64,000 bases of DNA, from positions 620,001 to 684,000 of the forward strand of contig CAVOSX010000001.1 of assembly GCA_963699015.1 (NCBI GenBank), read 5' to 3'. Of the stretch, positions 11,389-21,900 are shown in pieces. The position numbers were made by a program, and so were the translations under genes. This stretch comes from PALSA-505 sp963699015. GTDB taxonomy: Bacteria; Actinomycetota; Actinomycetes; Streptosporangiales; Streptosporangiaceae. Below the pieces are notes generated by a model. The model was not told where the DNA came from. It worked only from the letters and a program-made list of their open reading frames with translations, and did no database searches. How positions within the stretch are numbered: position 1 is the stretch's first letter; the number at the start of each line of letters is the position of its first letter.

Positions 11389-13209
11389 TCATCCGGCCCG
11401 CGCCCGGCGGACCGGCTCGCCGCCCCCGGGCACGGCCATGAGGTCCCGGTAACCGGGCTCGGCCGCCATCAGCTCCTGGTGCGTACCCACGGCCGCGATG
11501 ACCCCGCCATCCAGCAGCGCCACGGCGTCGGCCAGCAGCACGGTGGACGGCCGGTGCGCCACGACCAGGGCCGTGGTCTGGGTGAGTACCTGTCGCAGTG
11601 CCCGGGTCGCCCGGGCCTCGGTCTGCACATCGACCGCGGACAGCGGGTCGTCCAGCAGCAGCACGGCCGGCCGGGCCAGCACGGCGCGGGCCAGCGCGAT
11701 GCGCTGCCGCTGGCCGCCGGACAGGCTCATGCCCTGTTCGCCGATCCTGGTGTCCAGCCCCCATGGCAGGTCGTAGGCGAAGTCCGCCTGCGCGGCGGCC
11801 AGGGCCGCGGCGATCTCTTCGCCGGACGCGCCGGGGGCGCCGAACGTGACGTTCTCCCTGACACTGGCCGACAGCAGCGTGGCCTCCTCGAACGCGCAGG
11901 CCACCGTGCCGCGCAGCACGTCCAGCGGCAGGTCCCTGATGTCGGTGCCGTCGAGCCGGATAGACCCGGCGCTGACGTCCGCGAGCCGGGGCACCAGTTG
12001 CAGGAGGGTCGTCTTGCCCGAGCCGGTGGCGCCGGCCAGCACCAGCGTCTGGCCCGGCGCCAGGTCCAGGGTGATGTCGCTGAGCACCGGGCCGGCCGCG
12101 TCCGGGTAGCCGAACGCCACCCGATCGAATGCCAGCCGCGCCCCGCGGCCGCCGCGGCGGCGGACCCGCCCGGACGGGCCGGGCGAGCACCGGTCGGTGA
12201 TCGCGGGTGCCGTGTCGAACAGCTCGAAGACCCGCTGCGATGCCGTCGCCGCCTCCTGCGCCGACGCCAGGATGTACCCCATGGCCTCGATCGGCCAGAC
12301 CAGCTGCAGGGCCAGGGCGATGAACGCGACCAGGCCGCCCAGGCTCAGTTCGTGCCAGCCGACGGCGAAGGCGCCGAGCAGCAGGATAAGGCAGAGTGCG
12401 GCGTTCGGAACCAGGTCGAGCAGCGCGTAGAAGCTGCCAAGCAGCCTGGCCTTGGCCACCTGGGTCTGGTAGATCTCGGCCGCGCCCGCGGTATGCCGGG
12501 CGGCCGCCTCACGGCGGCGGCCGAGCGCCTTGAGCACCCGGATCCCCCCGGCCGCCTCCTCGATGTAGGTGGCCAGGTCGCCCTGCTGGTCCTGGGCGCG
12601 CCGGGACAGCACGCTGTACCGCCCCTCGAACCTGGCGCACAGCGCCACCACCGGGGCGAACACGCACCCGGTAAGCAGCCCGAGCCACCAGTTCAGCCGG
12701 ATGAGCAGGATCACCACCGCGGTGAACGTCACCACGTTGGTGACGAAGAAGACCAGGCCGAACCCGGCGAACCGGCGGATCGCCGACAGGTCGGTGGTCG
12801 CCCTGGACAACAGCTGGCCGGACTGCCATGCGTCGTGAAAGCCCACGTCCAGCCGCTGCACGTGCGCGTACAGATCCCCGCGGATCGTCCGTTCGATGCC
12901 GGTGACCGCACCGCCCTGCACCCAGCGGCGGACCAGCATCCCCGCCGCCTCTGCCAGGCCGAGGCCGATCGCGGCCAGCGAGAGCGGGATCAGCAGCCCG
13001 CGCCGGTCGTGCGCGATCGCCCCGTCGATCACCGACTTGGTGAGCAGCGGGACGGTCAGCTGGGCGGCGACGGTGACCAGCGCCGCGGCCAGCATCACGG
13101 CCAGCTGCAGGAGATAGGGACGCAGGTACGGGGTGAGCCGCCGCAGTCCCGCCACCGAAGTCCGCCGTGCGGGCAGGCGTGACTGACCGCCTGCGCGTTC
13201 TTGGGGCAT
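11389..13209 (-). CDS. ABC exporter half-transporter (degenerate ATPase site)
   Basis: About 606 residues, same architecture as its neighbour: membrane domain (about 20-320), Walker A GATGSGKT and signature LSGGQRQ. Walker B reads LLLDDPLSAVD, so the usual catalytic Glu is Asp. One weakened site is typical of heterodimeric exporters, which supports pairing with the gene at 9534. Start is uncertain: ATG 13209 (no clear ribosome-binding site) or GTG 13245. The frame runs open to 13626, but the added residues are not conserved in character. Confidence 0.9.
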   Translation of the reverse strand: MPQERAGGQSRLPARRTSVAGLRRLTPYLRPYLLQLAVMLAAALVTVAAQLTVPLLTKSVIDGAIAHDRRGLLIPLSLAAIGLGLAEAAGMLVRRWVQGGAVTGIERTIRGDLYAHVQRLDVGFHDAWQSGQLLSRATTDLSAIRRFAGFGLVFFVTNVVTFTAVVILLIRLNWWLGLLTGCVFAPVVALCARFEGRYSVLSRRAQDQQGDLATYIEEAAGGIRVLKALGRRREAAARHTAGAAEIYQTQVAKARLLGSFYALLDLVPNAALCLILLLGAFAVGWHELSLGGLVAFIALALQLVWPIEAMGYILASAQEAATASQRVFELFDTAPAITDRCSPGPSGRVRRRGGRGARLAFDRVAFGYPDAAGPVLSDITLDLAPGQTLVLAGATGSGKTTLLQLVPRLADVSAGSIRLDGTDIRDLPLDVLRGTVACAFEEATLLSASVRENVTFGAPGASGEEIAAALAAAQADFAYDLPWGLDTRIGEQGMSLSGGQRQRIALARAVLARPAVLLLDDPLSAVDVQTEARATRALRQVLTQTTALVVAHRPSTVLLADAVALLDGGVIAAVGTHQELMAAEPGYRDLMAVPGGGEPVRRARAG

Positions 13210-13550
13210 TGTCTGGAGGCTAATCGCGAGGTCGCCGGATGTCACACGGTTTTCACCCGCCCCCGCCGGCCTGCGCCGGCCTGTGGATAGCTCGCGAATG
13301 CTGTGGATATCTCCGCGGCATCGTGCCGCAGCCCGGCCGGCTGCATCACGGATAGTGAGATAACACGCTCCGTGACCGTGATTCGTCCGCCAGGGGTGGC
13401 GGCGCGATAGTGACTCTGGCACCCTGGCTACCCCGGGGTAGCCGGCGCCGTGCCTGGTCGGCACCCGTGGGCCGGGCCCGGGACGCTTGCTGAGGGTGCA
13501 GGCTGCTAGGCGGGAGGGACCATGGTGCGCACCCATGACGGCGGCTGCCT
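13210..13550. other. Divergent intergenic region with repeats
   Basis: About 340 bp between divergent genes. It holds the direct repeat CTGTGGATA at 13281-13289 and 13301-13309 (20 bp apart, resembling DnaA-box cores), a perfect 18-bp palindrome GGCTACCCCGGGGTAGCC at 13426-13443, and a short reading frame at 13522-13554. No other gene is supported. Confidence 0.5.
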
Positions 13551-13554
13551 GTGA
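13522..13554 (+). CDS. Possible 10-codon leader peptide
   Basis: ATG 13522 encodes MVRTHDGGCL and stops at TGA 13552-13554, which overlaps the GTG start (13551) of the next gene in a GTGA arrangement. A GGGAGGG sequence stands just upstream of the ATG and there is no separate site in front of the GTG. Translation of the leader would therefore deliver ribosomes to the downstream start. Only position and ribosome-binding site support it. Confidence 0.4.
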   Translation: MVRTHDGGCL

Positions 13555-14195
13555 CCAACTGGTCGCCGGACCGGGCACTGGCCGCATTCCGCGACGGGGT
13601 GACCGTGATCTGCGAGCTGGCCGCACAGTTCACCGACGAGCAGTGGCCGGCGCCGACGCCGTGCGCGGAGTGGCGTGCCGTCGACCTCGCCGGTCACCTG
13701 CGGTGCGTGGCCGACGACTACCACGAGTACCTGGACGACGCGCCGGCCAGCCGCCTGGCCAGGCTGCTGGCCACCAGCATCGCCCCGGACACGCTCGCCC
13801 GCAAGCTGGCCCGTCAGAACGCGGCCGAGCTGGCCACGCTGCCCGACGCGCCCGGGCCGGCGCATATCGCGGCGTTCGCCGCGTCGGCGCGGCTGTATGC
13901 GCGGCGGTTGCGGGCAGACTGGGACCGCCCGCACTACCGGTACGGCGACACCATGGTGGCCGTCGGGGGCATGGCCGGCTGGATCTGCGCGGAATGGCAT
14001 CTGCACGCCTGGGACCTGGCCCGGGCGCTGGGCAAGGACTACCGGCCCGCCCGGCCGGAGGTGCTGGTGGCCGGCTGGCGGGCGGGGGTGCCGTTCATCA
14101 CCGTGCCAGGCGTCACCGCAGGCGGCGACGCCTGGCACGCGCTGCTGAGCACGTCCGGCCGCTCGCCGGACTGGAGCCCCGCGGCCGGCGGCTAG
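13551..14195 (+). CDS. Mycothiol-dependent maleylpyruvate isomerase-type protein
   Basis: 214 residues of the DinB-like mycothiol-dependent family. The N-terminal segment APTPCAEWRAVDLAGHL and the central GWICAEWHLHAWDLARALG carry the expected metal-binding His positions. GTG 13551 overlaps the stop of a possible leader peptide and is probably translated by coupling. The cysteine-desulfurase-like gene follows 25 bp downstream on the same strand and may be co-transcribed, a plausible link between thiol chemistry and sulfur handling. Substrate unknown. Confidence 0.82.
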   Translation: MTNWSPDRALAAFRDGVTVICELAAQFTDEQWPAPTPCAEWRAVDLAGHLRCVADDYHEYLDDAPASRLARLLATSIAPDTLARKLARQNAAELATLPDAPGPAHIAAFAASARLYARRLRADWDRPHYRYGDTMVAVGGMAGWICAEWHLHAWDLARALGKDYRPARPEVLVAGWRAGVPFITVPGVTAGGDAWHALLSTSGRSPDWSPAAGG

Positions 14196-14220
14196 CGGGC
14201 ATCAGGGAAGATCGGTAGCT

Positions 14221-15432
14221 ATGGTTTTCGATGTCGCCCGCGTGCGCGCCGCCTACCCGGCGCTGGCCGACGGGTACGCCTACCTGGACGGGGCGGCGGG
14301 TACCCAGCTTCCGGAGCCGGTGATCGACGCGATCGCCTGCGCGTACCGCGCCGGGCTCGGCAACAGCGGCGGCGCCTTCCCGGCGAGCCAGCGAGCGGAT
14401 GAGATAGAGGCCGCCTGCCGCCACGCGGTGGCCGACCTGGTCGGCGGCGAGCCCGGGGGAGTCATCCTCGGCCCGAACATGACCACGCTGACCTACCGGC
14501 TTGCCGACACCCTGGCGAAGGACTGGGACAGGGAAGACGAAGTGGTCGTCTCCCGGCTGGATCACGACGCGAACGTGCGCCCGTGGGTACAGTCCGCCGC
14601 CCGCCGCGGCGTCACCGTCCGCTGGGCAGAAGTCAACGTCTCGACCGGGGAGCTGCCGGCCGCCCAGTACGACGAGCTGATCGGCCCGCGCACCCGGCTG
14701 GTCGCGGTCACGGCGGCGAGCAACGTGCTCGGCACCCGTCCCGACGTGGCCGCGATCACGGCGAAGGCGCGCGCGGCCGGAGCGCTCAGCTACGTAGACG
14801 GCGTGCACGCCACGGCGCACGGCCCGGTGGACATGACCGCGCTCGGCGCGGACTTCTACGCGACAAGCGCGTACAAGTGGTCAGGCCCGCACGTCGGCGC
14901 CGTGGTCGCCGACCCAGGCCTGCTGCGCAGCCTGCGACCGGACCGGCTGGCCTCGCAGTCGGATCTGGTGCCGTACCGGTTCGAGCGGGGCACCCCGCCG
15001 TTCGCCGACCTGGCCGGGGTGACCGCGGCCACCGAGCACCTGGCCGGGCTGGACGACTCGGCGGCCGGCTCCCGGCGGGCCCGGCTGCTGGCCTCCATGG
15101 CGGCGGCCGAGCGGCACGAGCAGCAGCTGTTCGCGGGGCTGATCGGCGGCCTGGGCCCGATGCGGCACGTGACCCTCTACGGCCGGGCCTGCCGGCGCAC
15201 CGCGACCGCGTTCTTCACCGTGGCCGGCCGCACGCCGCAGCAGGCCGCCGAGCGGCTGGCCGAGCGCAAGATCAACGTGTGGGATGGGCACAACTACGCC
15301 TGGGAGGTCACCGGGGCGCTCGGCATCCGCGACTCCGGCAGCGCGCTGCGCGCCGGGCTGGTCCATTACAACGACGCCTCGGACGTAGACCGGCTGCTCA
15401 CCGCCGTCGCCGATCTGGGCAGGCCGCGGTGA
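14221..15432 (+). CDS. Cysteine desulfurase-like PLP enzyme (class V aminotransferase fold)
   Basis: 403 residues. The fold-type I PLP enzyme shows YLDGAAGTQLP at the start, the HDANVRPW segment near residue 120, the cofactor Asp and His in YVDGVHATAHG, and the Schiff-base Lys in TSAYKWSGPH. These fit the cysteine desulfurase-like TIGR01976 type rather than IscS or SufS, and no suf genes are nearby. It may act on an amino acid or sulfur substrate other than cysteine. ATG 14221 has a GGGAAG-like sequence upstream. Confidence 0.85.
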   Translation: MVFDVARVRAAYPALADGYAYLDGAAGTQLPEPVIDAIACAYRAGLGNSGGAFPASQRADEIEAACRHAVADLVGGEPGGVILGPNMTTLTYRLADTLAKDWDREDEVVVSRLDHDANVRPWVQSAARRGVTVRWAEVNVSTGELPAAQYDELIGPRTRLVAVTAASNVLGTRPDVAAITAKARAAGALSYVDGVHATAHGPVDMTALGADFYATSAYKWSGPHVGAVVADPGLLRSLRPDRLASQSDLVPYRFERGTPPFADLAGVTAATEHLAGLDDSAAGSRRARLLASMAAAERHEQQLFAGLIGGLGPMRHVTLYGRACRRTATAFFTVAGRTPQQAAERLAERKINVWDGHNYAWEVTGALGIRDSGSALRAGLVHYNDASDVDRLLTAVADLGRPR

Positions 15433-15615
15433 CCGGCTCCGGCGCCAGGAGGCGGCGCGTATGTGTCAATAGCAGGCCCGGGAGTCGCAAAACGGTCACA
15501 ATCAAGGAACGACACCTGCCTGGCACTGGCGCTCCAGGTGTCATGGGGGACATCCTCCCGGTAGAGGCGACGGCTCGGGAGGCTGCCGCCGTCCGACAGC
15601 TAAGCGAGGTACGTC
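15433..15615. promoter_or_regulatory. Leader region of the first Opp-type operon
   Basis: 183 bp upstream of the importer operon. It contains a perfect 8-bp inverted repeat, GACACCTG (15511-15518) and CAGGTGTC (15535-15542), either an operator or the terminator of the preceding gene, and a GAGGTACGTC ribosome-binding region in front of ATG 15616. Confidence 0.4.
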
Positions 15616-16601
15616 ATGTCCGCGCCGCTTGAGATGACGCCGGATGCGGCGCCTGAGGCGGTTCTTCAGGGTGCCGGCAAAGCAGCGATTGAGGGCCGGT
15701 CGCTCGGGCGGATCGCGTGGTTGCGGCTGCGCCGGGACAAGGTGGCGATGGCGGGCCTGGTGATCGTGGCGCTGCTGATCCTGATTGGCGGTCTTCGGTC
15801 CGTTTTTCGTGCAGAACCCGAACACGTATCACGCGAACCTGATCAACCCGACGTTCAGCCGACCGAACGGGCCGTTCGGCGGGATCAGCCTGGCGCATCC
15901 GCTGGGGGTGGAGCCGATCACCGGGCGGGACATGCTGGCCCGGATCGTGGTGGGGGCGCGGTATTCGCTGCTGATCGGGTTCCTGGCCACGCTGCTGGCG
16001 GTGATCATCGGCGACGGTGATGGGGGTGATCGCGGCGTTCTTCGGCGGCTGGGTGGACTCGGTGATCGCGCGCACGATGGATATCTTCCTGGCGTTCCCG
16101 CTGCTGGTGTTCGCGATCGCGCTGGTGGGGGTGATCCCGGGGTCGGCGTTCGGGCTGAGCGGGAACACGCTGCGGGTGGCGCTGCTGGTGTTCATCATCG
16201 GGTTTTTCGCCTGGCCGTACATGGGCCGGATCATCCGCGGCCAGACGCTGTCGCTGCGCGAGCGGGAGTTCGTGGACGCGGCGCGCAGCCTGGGCGCTCG
16301 CGGGCCCTACATCATGTTCCGCGAGCTGCTGCCCAACCTGGTCGGCCCGATCCTGGTGTACGCGACGCTGCTGATCCCGACCAACATCTTGTTCGAGGCC
16401 GCGCTGGATTACCTGGGGGTGGGGCTGATCCCGCCGACGCCCAGCTGGGGCCAGATGCTGTCCAACGCGGTGAGCCAGGGCTTCTTCCAGGTGGACCCGA
16501 TGTACATGATCATCCCGGGAGTGGCCATCTTCATCACCGTGATGGCCTTCAACCTGTTCGGCGACGGGCTGCGCGACGCGCTCGACCCGCGCAGCAGGTA
16601 A
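15616..16601 (+). pseudogene. Opp/Dpp-type ABC permease (OppC-like), two frameshifts
   Basis: The gene reads in three successive frames. The N-terminus and first helix (KVAMAGLVIVALLILI) end at an extra G at 15787. The second frame then gives AVFGPFFVQNPNTYH through VVGARYSLLIGFLATLLAVIIG up to an extra G at 16013. The third frame gives TVMGVIAAFFGGW, the inner-membrane ATPase-contact loop REFVDAARSLGA and the typical end NLFGDGLRDALDPRSR. Skipping both bases restores a complete permease of about 328 residues. Both lesions are single-base insertions, so sequencing error is as likely as decay. It is the first gene of the importer operon. Confidence 0.85.
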
Positions 16602-16647
16602 CCCCGGCGCACGTATCAGGAAATCAAACAAGGAGGCGCTTCACCCG

Positions 16648-18423
16648 ATGAGTAGATACAGAGCCACGGGGCTGGCTGCGGTGGGAGCCGTCGTCGCCCT
16701 GGTCGCGGCCGCCTGCGGCGGCAGCAGCGGCGGCGGAGGGACGAGCAGTTCGTCGTCGCCCTCGTCGTCGTCGGCGGCCGGGTTCAACGCGGCCGTCAAC
16801 TCGGTGGTCAATCCGTCCAGCCACAAGGGCGGCACGATCGTCTACGACAACAGCAGTGCCCCGGACTCCACCGACGCCGGCAACACCTACTACGCGTTCA
16901 ACCTGAACTTCACGCGGCTGTACGCCACGCCGCTGACCACCTACAAGTCGTGCCCGGGGGCGTGCGGCACCACGATCGTCCCTGGCCTGGCCACCACGCT
17001 CGGCGTGGCCAGCGACGGGAACAAGACCTGGACCTACCACATCAAGTCCGGCGTGAAGTTCGAGGACGGGCAGACCGTCACCTCGGCGGACGTGAAGTAC
17101 GCGGTCGAGCGCACCTTCGACCGGACGGTGCTGCCGAACGGGCCGAGCTACTTCGCCTCGCTGCTGGCCGGGAACGCGGCCGACTACAAGGGCCCGTTCA
17201 AGGACAAGAAGGGCGACCTGACCGCGATCGACACGCCGAACTCGACGACGATCGTGTTCCACCTCAATGAGCCGTTCGCGGACTTCAACTACGTGGTGGC
17301 GTTCCCGCAGACCGCACCGGTGCCGCCGAACAAGGACACCGGCGCCAACTACCAGCTGCACCCGCAGTCGACCGGGCCGTACAAGTTCCAGAGCTACCAG
17401 CTGAACAAGCAGATGACGCTGGTGCCCAACCCGATGTGGAACCCGTCGTGGGATCCGCAGGTCAAGCAGCTGGCCAGCAAGATCATCGTGAACCTCAACG
17501 TGAACGCGAACGACATCGACAACCGGCTGCTGGCCGGCGACATCCAGATGGACCAGGCGGGCAGCGGAGTGCAGGCCGCGGCACGGGCGAAGATCCTGTC
17601 CAGCAGCTCGCTCAAGGCGAGTTCCGATGACCCGGTTACCGGGTTCATGTGGTTCTACTACATCAACACCAAGGTGGCGCCGTTCAACAACGTGCACTGC
17701 CGGATGGCGGTCGAGTTCGCGGCGAACAAGACCAACCTGCAGACGGCGTACGGCGGCCCGGTCGCCGGCGGCGATATCGCCTCCACGTCGATGCCGCCCA
17801 CCGTCCTGGGCTACACCAAGTTCGACCTCTACCACGCGCTCAGCATGCCGGGCGGCGACATAGCGGCAGCCAAGCAGCAGCTCAAGGAGTGCGGTCACCC
17901 GAACGGGTTCTCGACCAACATCGCCTACCGGTCCGACCGGCCGCGCGAGGTCCAGTCCTCGCAGGCACTGCAGGCGTCGCTGCAGTCGGTCGGGATCAAG
18001 GGCACACTGAAGGGCTACACGGCCGCGAACTACTACGGCACGTTCGCCGGGGTGCCCAACTACGTGCACAGCCACGACCTGGGGCTGCTGGCCGGCGGCT
18101 GGGGCCCAGACTGGCCGGACGCGTACGGCTGGGGCTGGGCGCTGTTCGACGGCAAGGCCATCGTTCCCGCCGGGAACGCCAACATCGCCGAGGAGAACGA
18201 CCCGAAGGTCAACTCGCTGTTCAAGCAGCTGGAGGCGTCCTCCAGCCAGGCCACCCGGAACTCGATCTCCGCCCAGATAGACATGCAGGTGATGAAGGAC
18301 GCGGTCATGCTGCCTGCGGTCTACTCCAAGGCGCTGCTGTACCGCAGCCCGGCGCTGACCAACGTCTCCGTGAACAGGTATTACGGGATGTACAACTACG
18401 GAACACTCGGCACGAAGGGGTAG
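16648..18423 (+). CDS. ABC transporter solute-binding lipoprotein, family 5
   Basis: 591 residues. A lipoprotein signal peptide ends in the lipobox VAAAC with Cys at residue 23, followed by a Gly/Ser-rich linker. The body is a family 5 (oligopeptide/dipeptide/nickel-type) binding protein: WTYHIKSGVKFEDGQTVT near residue 130, SADVKYAVERTFD, then the later YRSDRPREVQ and AGGWGPDWPDAYGW segments. It is exposed outside the membrane and delivers ligand to the two permeases. The ribosome-binding site AAGGAGG is 11 bases from the ATG. Ligand unknown. Confidence 0.93.
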   Translation: MSRYRATGLAAVGAVVALVAAACGGSSGGGGTSSSSSPSSSSAAGFNAAVNSVVNPSSHKGGTIVYDNSSAPDSTDAGNTYYAFNLNFTRLYATPLTTYKSCPGACGTTIVPGLATTLGVASDGNKTWTYHIKSGVKFEDGQTVTSADVKYAVERTFDRTVLPNGPSYFASLLAGNAADYKGPFKDKKGDLTAIDTPNSTTIVFHLNEPFADFNYVVAFPQTAPVPPNKDTGANYQLHPQSTGPYKFQSYQLNKQMTLVPNPMWNPSWDPQVKQLASKIIVNLNVNANDIDNRLLAGDIQMDQAGSGVQAAARAKILSSSSLKASSDDPVTGFMWFYYINTKVAPFNNVHCRMAVEFAANKTNLQTAYGGPVAGGDIASTSMPPTVLGYTKFDLYHALSMPGGDIAAAKQQLKECGHPNGFSTNIAYRSDRPREVQSSQALQASLQSVGIKGTLKGYTAANYYGTFAGVPNYVHSHDLGLLAGGWGPDWPDAYGWGWALFDGKAIVPAGNANIAEENDPKVNSLFKQLEASSSQATRNSISAQIDMQVMKDAVMLPAVYSKALLYRSPALTNVSVNRYYGMYNYGTLGTKG

Positions 18424-18487
18424 CCGAGTCAGCACGGTAACCGTATCCGGGTGGTAACTGTTTAGCAGAGGGCAGGTGAGGGCGCTG

Positions 18488-18556
18488 GCGCCCGGCCGGC
18501 GGCCGCTGGGTCAGCTGGGGAGTGATTCCCCCGGCCCACGGCCTCCGGCCGGGCGC
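18488..18556 (+). promoter_or_regulatory. Intercistronic 12-bp inverted repeat before the permease gene
   Basis: GCGCCCGGCCGG (18488-18499) pairs perfectly with CCGGCCGGGCGC (18545-18556). The right arm ends 2 bases before GTG 18559 and covers the place where the ribosome-binding site should be. It may damp expression of the membrane genes relative to the binding protein. Confidence 0.5.
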
Positions 18557-18558
18557 AG

Positions 18559-19578
18559 GTGCCGAACACAGTGGTAACGTTCATCGTCCGGCGCCTGATC
18601 GCCGCCGTGTTCTTGCTGATCGTCGTCAGCATCGTCATCTTCGCCATCTTCTTCTGGCTGCCGAGGCTGGGCGGCCAGACCACCTACGGCCTGGCCGCGC
18701 AGTACGTGGGGCGCAATCCCACCCGGACGGCCATCTTGCAGGTCGAGCACCAGCTCGGCCTGAACCAGCCGCTGTACATCCAGTACTGGCACTACCTGAA
18801 GGCGATCCCGTTCGGCGAGCACTACTCGTCCGGGCCGAGCACCGTCTACTGCCCGCCGCCGTGCTTCGGCTACTCGTTCCGCAGCCAGCAGCCGGTCTGG
18901 CCGCAGATGGTCGCCGCCCTGCCTGTGACCGTGTCGCTGGCCATCGGCGCGGCCATCATCTGGCTGATCTCCGGCATCTCGATCGGGGTGGTCTCGGCGC
19001 TGAAGCGTGGCTCCATCTTCGACCGGTTCTCGATGGGCATCGCGCTGGCCGGGGTGTCGCTGCCGATCTTCTTCACCGGGCTGGTAGCGCTGGAGCTGTT
19101 CAGCTACAAGTGGCCGATCTTCCCGAACGTCCAGTTCGTCCCGTTCAGCCAGAACCCGCTGCTGTGGGCCAGGAACCTGGTGCTGCCGTGGATCACGCTG
19201 GCGTTCTTGTACGCCGCGCTGTACGCTCGGCTGACCCGGTCGGGCATGCTGGAGACGATGAACGAGGACTACATCCGCACCGCGCGCGCGAAGGGCCTGC
19301 CGGAGCGGACCGTGATCACCAAGCACGCGCTCCGCGCCGCCCTGACCCCGATCCTCACGATCTTCGGGATGGACATCGGCCTGCTGATCGGCGGCGCAGT
19401 GCTCACCGAGTACACGTTCTCGCTGCACGGGCTGGGCCTGTTCACGATCCTGGCGATCCAGGATCAGGACTTCCCGGAGATCATGGGGGTGGTCATGCTG
19501 ACGGCCTTCTTCGTCGTCATCGCCAACATGATCGTGGACATCCTGTACGCGGTCGTCGATCCCCGGGTGAGGCTCTAG
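18559..19578 (+). CDS. Opp/Dpp-type ABC permease (OppB-like)
   Basis: 339 residues, about six membrane helices. The N-terminal motif FIVRRLIAAVFLLIVVSIVI, the QLGLNQPLYIQYWHYL segment and the ATPase-contact loop EDYIRTARAKGLPE are typical of OppB. An unusual periplasmic insertion with two nearby cysteines (YCPPPCFGYSF) follows the first helix. The start is GTG 18559, with the inverted repeat immediately before it. The stop overlaps the next possible start (TAGTG). Confidence 0.92.
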   Translation: MPNTVVTFIVRRLIAAVFLLIVVSIVIFAIFFWLPRLGGQTTYGLAAQYVGRNPTRTAILQVEHQLGLNQPLYIQYWHYLKAIPFGEHYSSGPSTVYCPPPCFGYSFRSQQPVWPQMVAALPVTVSLAIGAAIIWLISGISIGVVSALKRGSIFDRFSMGIALAGVSLPIFFTGLVALELFSYKWPIFPNVQFVPFSQNPLLWARNLVLPWITLAFLYAALYARLTRSGMLETMNEDYIRTARAKGLPERTVITKHALRAALTPILTIFGMDIGLLIGGAVLTEYTFSLHGLGLFTILAIQDQDFPEIMGVVMLTAFFVVIANMIVDILYAVVDPRVRL

Positions 19579-20824
19579 TGGCCGCCGGGAACGGCGCCGG
19601 GGAGCACGATGCGACAGGCGACCCCGTACCGGGAGTTGACCCCACGCTGACCGGCGACTCTGTGCAGGACAGCGATGCTGCACCCGCGCGCCGCCGCGGC
19701 TGGCGCCCCGGCCGCGGCTCGAGCGAGCGCGACCCGGCGGCGCAGCACCAGGACGTCGAGTCCATGAGCCCGCCCGACCCCCGCTACATGCTGGAGGTGC
19801 GCGACCTGCGGGTGCACTTCCCGACCGACGACGGCCTGGTGAAGGCGGTGGACGGGATCTCGTTCCGGCTGGAGCGGGGCCGCACGCTGGGCATCGTGGG
19901 TGAATCCGGATCCGGTAAGAGCGTGACCAGCCTGGCCATCATGGGCATGCATCACGGCAGCAACGCAAAGCTCGGCGGCCAGATCTACCTCGACGGCGAG
20001 GAGCTGATCGGGGCCGACCCGGGCCGGGTGCGCAGGCTCCGGGGCAGCAAGATGGCGATGATCTTCCAGGATCCGCTGTCGTCGCTGCACCCGTTCTACA
20101 CCGTGGGGCACCAGATCGCCGAGGCGTACCTGGTTCACAACAAGGTCAGCAAGAAGGCGGCCAAGGCGCACGCGAAGGAGATGCTGGACCGGGTGGGCAT
20201 TCCCAACCCGCAGACCCGGGTGGATGACTACCCGCACCAGTTCTCCGGCGGGATGCGCCAGCGCGCGATGATCGCGATGGCGCTGAGCTGCAACCCGGAG
20301 CTGCTGATCGCCGACGAGCCGACCACCGCGCTCGACGTCACGGTCCAGGCCCAGATCCTCGACCTCATCTCCAGCCTGCAGGACGAGTTCCACTCGGCCG
20401 TGATCATGATCACCCATGACCTGGGCGTGGTGGCTGAGATCGCCGACGACATCCTGGTCATGTACGCGGGCCGGACCGCCGAGTACGGGACGAGCGAGGA
20501 CATCTTCGACCGGCCCGCGCACCCCTACGCATGGGGCCTGCTCAGCTCGATGCCGCGGCTGGACCGGGCCCGCATCAAGCGCCTGGTTCCGATTCCCGGC
20601 ACTCCGCCCAGCCTGATCAACGTGCCCTCGGGCTGCCCCTTCCATCCGCGCTGCGCCTACGCGGCCCGCACCAACGGGAAGAGCGAGCACGACGTACCCC
20701 CGCTCCGCTCGGTGGCGCTCGGCCACGAGGTCGCCTGCCACCTGTCCGCCGACGAGCAGCGTGAGATCTGGGCCGAGCTGGTCAAGACCAGGCTCTCGCC
20801 GGCCGTCAGGTCCAGGGAGGACGC

Positions 20825-20828
<4 letters not shown>
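19578..20828 (+). CDS. Opp/Dpp-type ABC ATPase (OppD-like)
   Basis: Peptide-type importer ATPase: Walker A GESGSGKS, signature FSGGMRQRAMIA, Walker B LLIADEPT, H-loop MITHDLG and the C-terminal oligopeptide-specific Cys motif CPFHPRCAY. Two starts are possible. GTG 19578 overlaps the permease stop and adds a 62-residue Asp/Arg/Ala-rich extension with coding-like third-position bias. ATG 19764 gives a standard 354-residue protein beginning just before the conserved domain. The longer form is listed because of the overlap and a GTGAGG site. Confidence 0.9.
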
Positions 20829-21883
<1,055 letters not shown>

Positions 21884-21900
21884 GGCGCGAAGTCGCTCAG

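Noticed and set aside
9561..13182. Two long plus-strand open frames (to about 700 codons) across the ABC exporter genes
   Set aside because: They are antisense to two genes with complete motif sets; composition is Arg/Gly/His-rich as expected of high-GC shadows.
13281..13309. Replication origin
   Set aside because: Only two DnaA-box-like sequences and no dnaA, dnaN, gyrB or A+T-rich unwinding region.
15461..15472. Mini leader frame ATG TGT CAA TAG before the first importer
   Set aside because: Only three codons, no ribosome-binding site and about 145 bases from the operon start.
16624..18435. 603-codon minus-strand frame over the first solute-binding gene
   Set aside because: Shadow frame; the plus strand has lipobox and family motifs.
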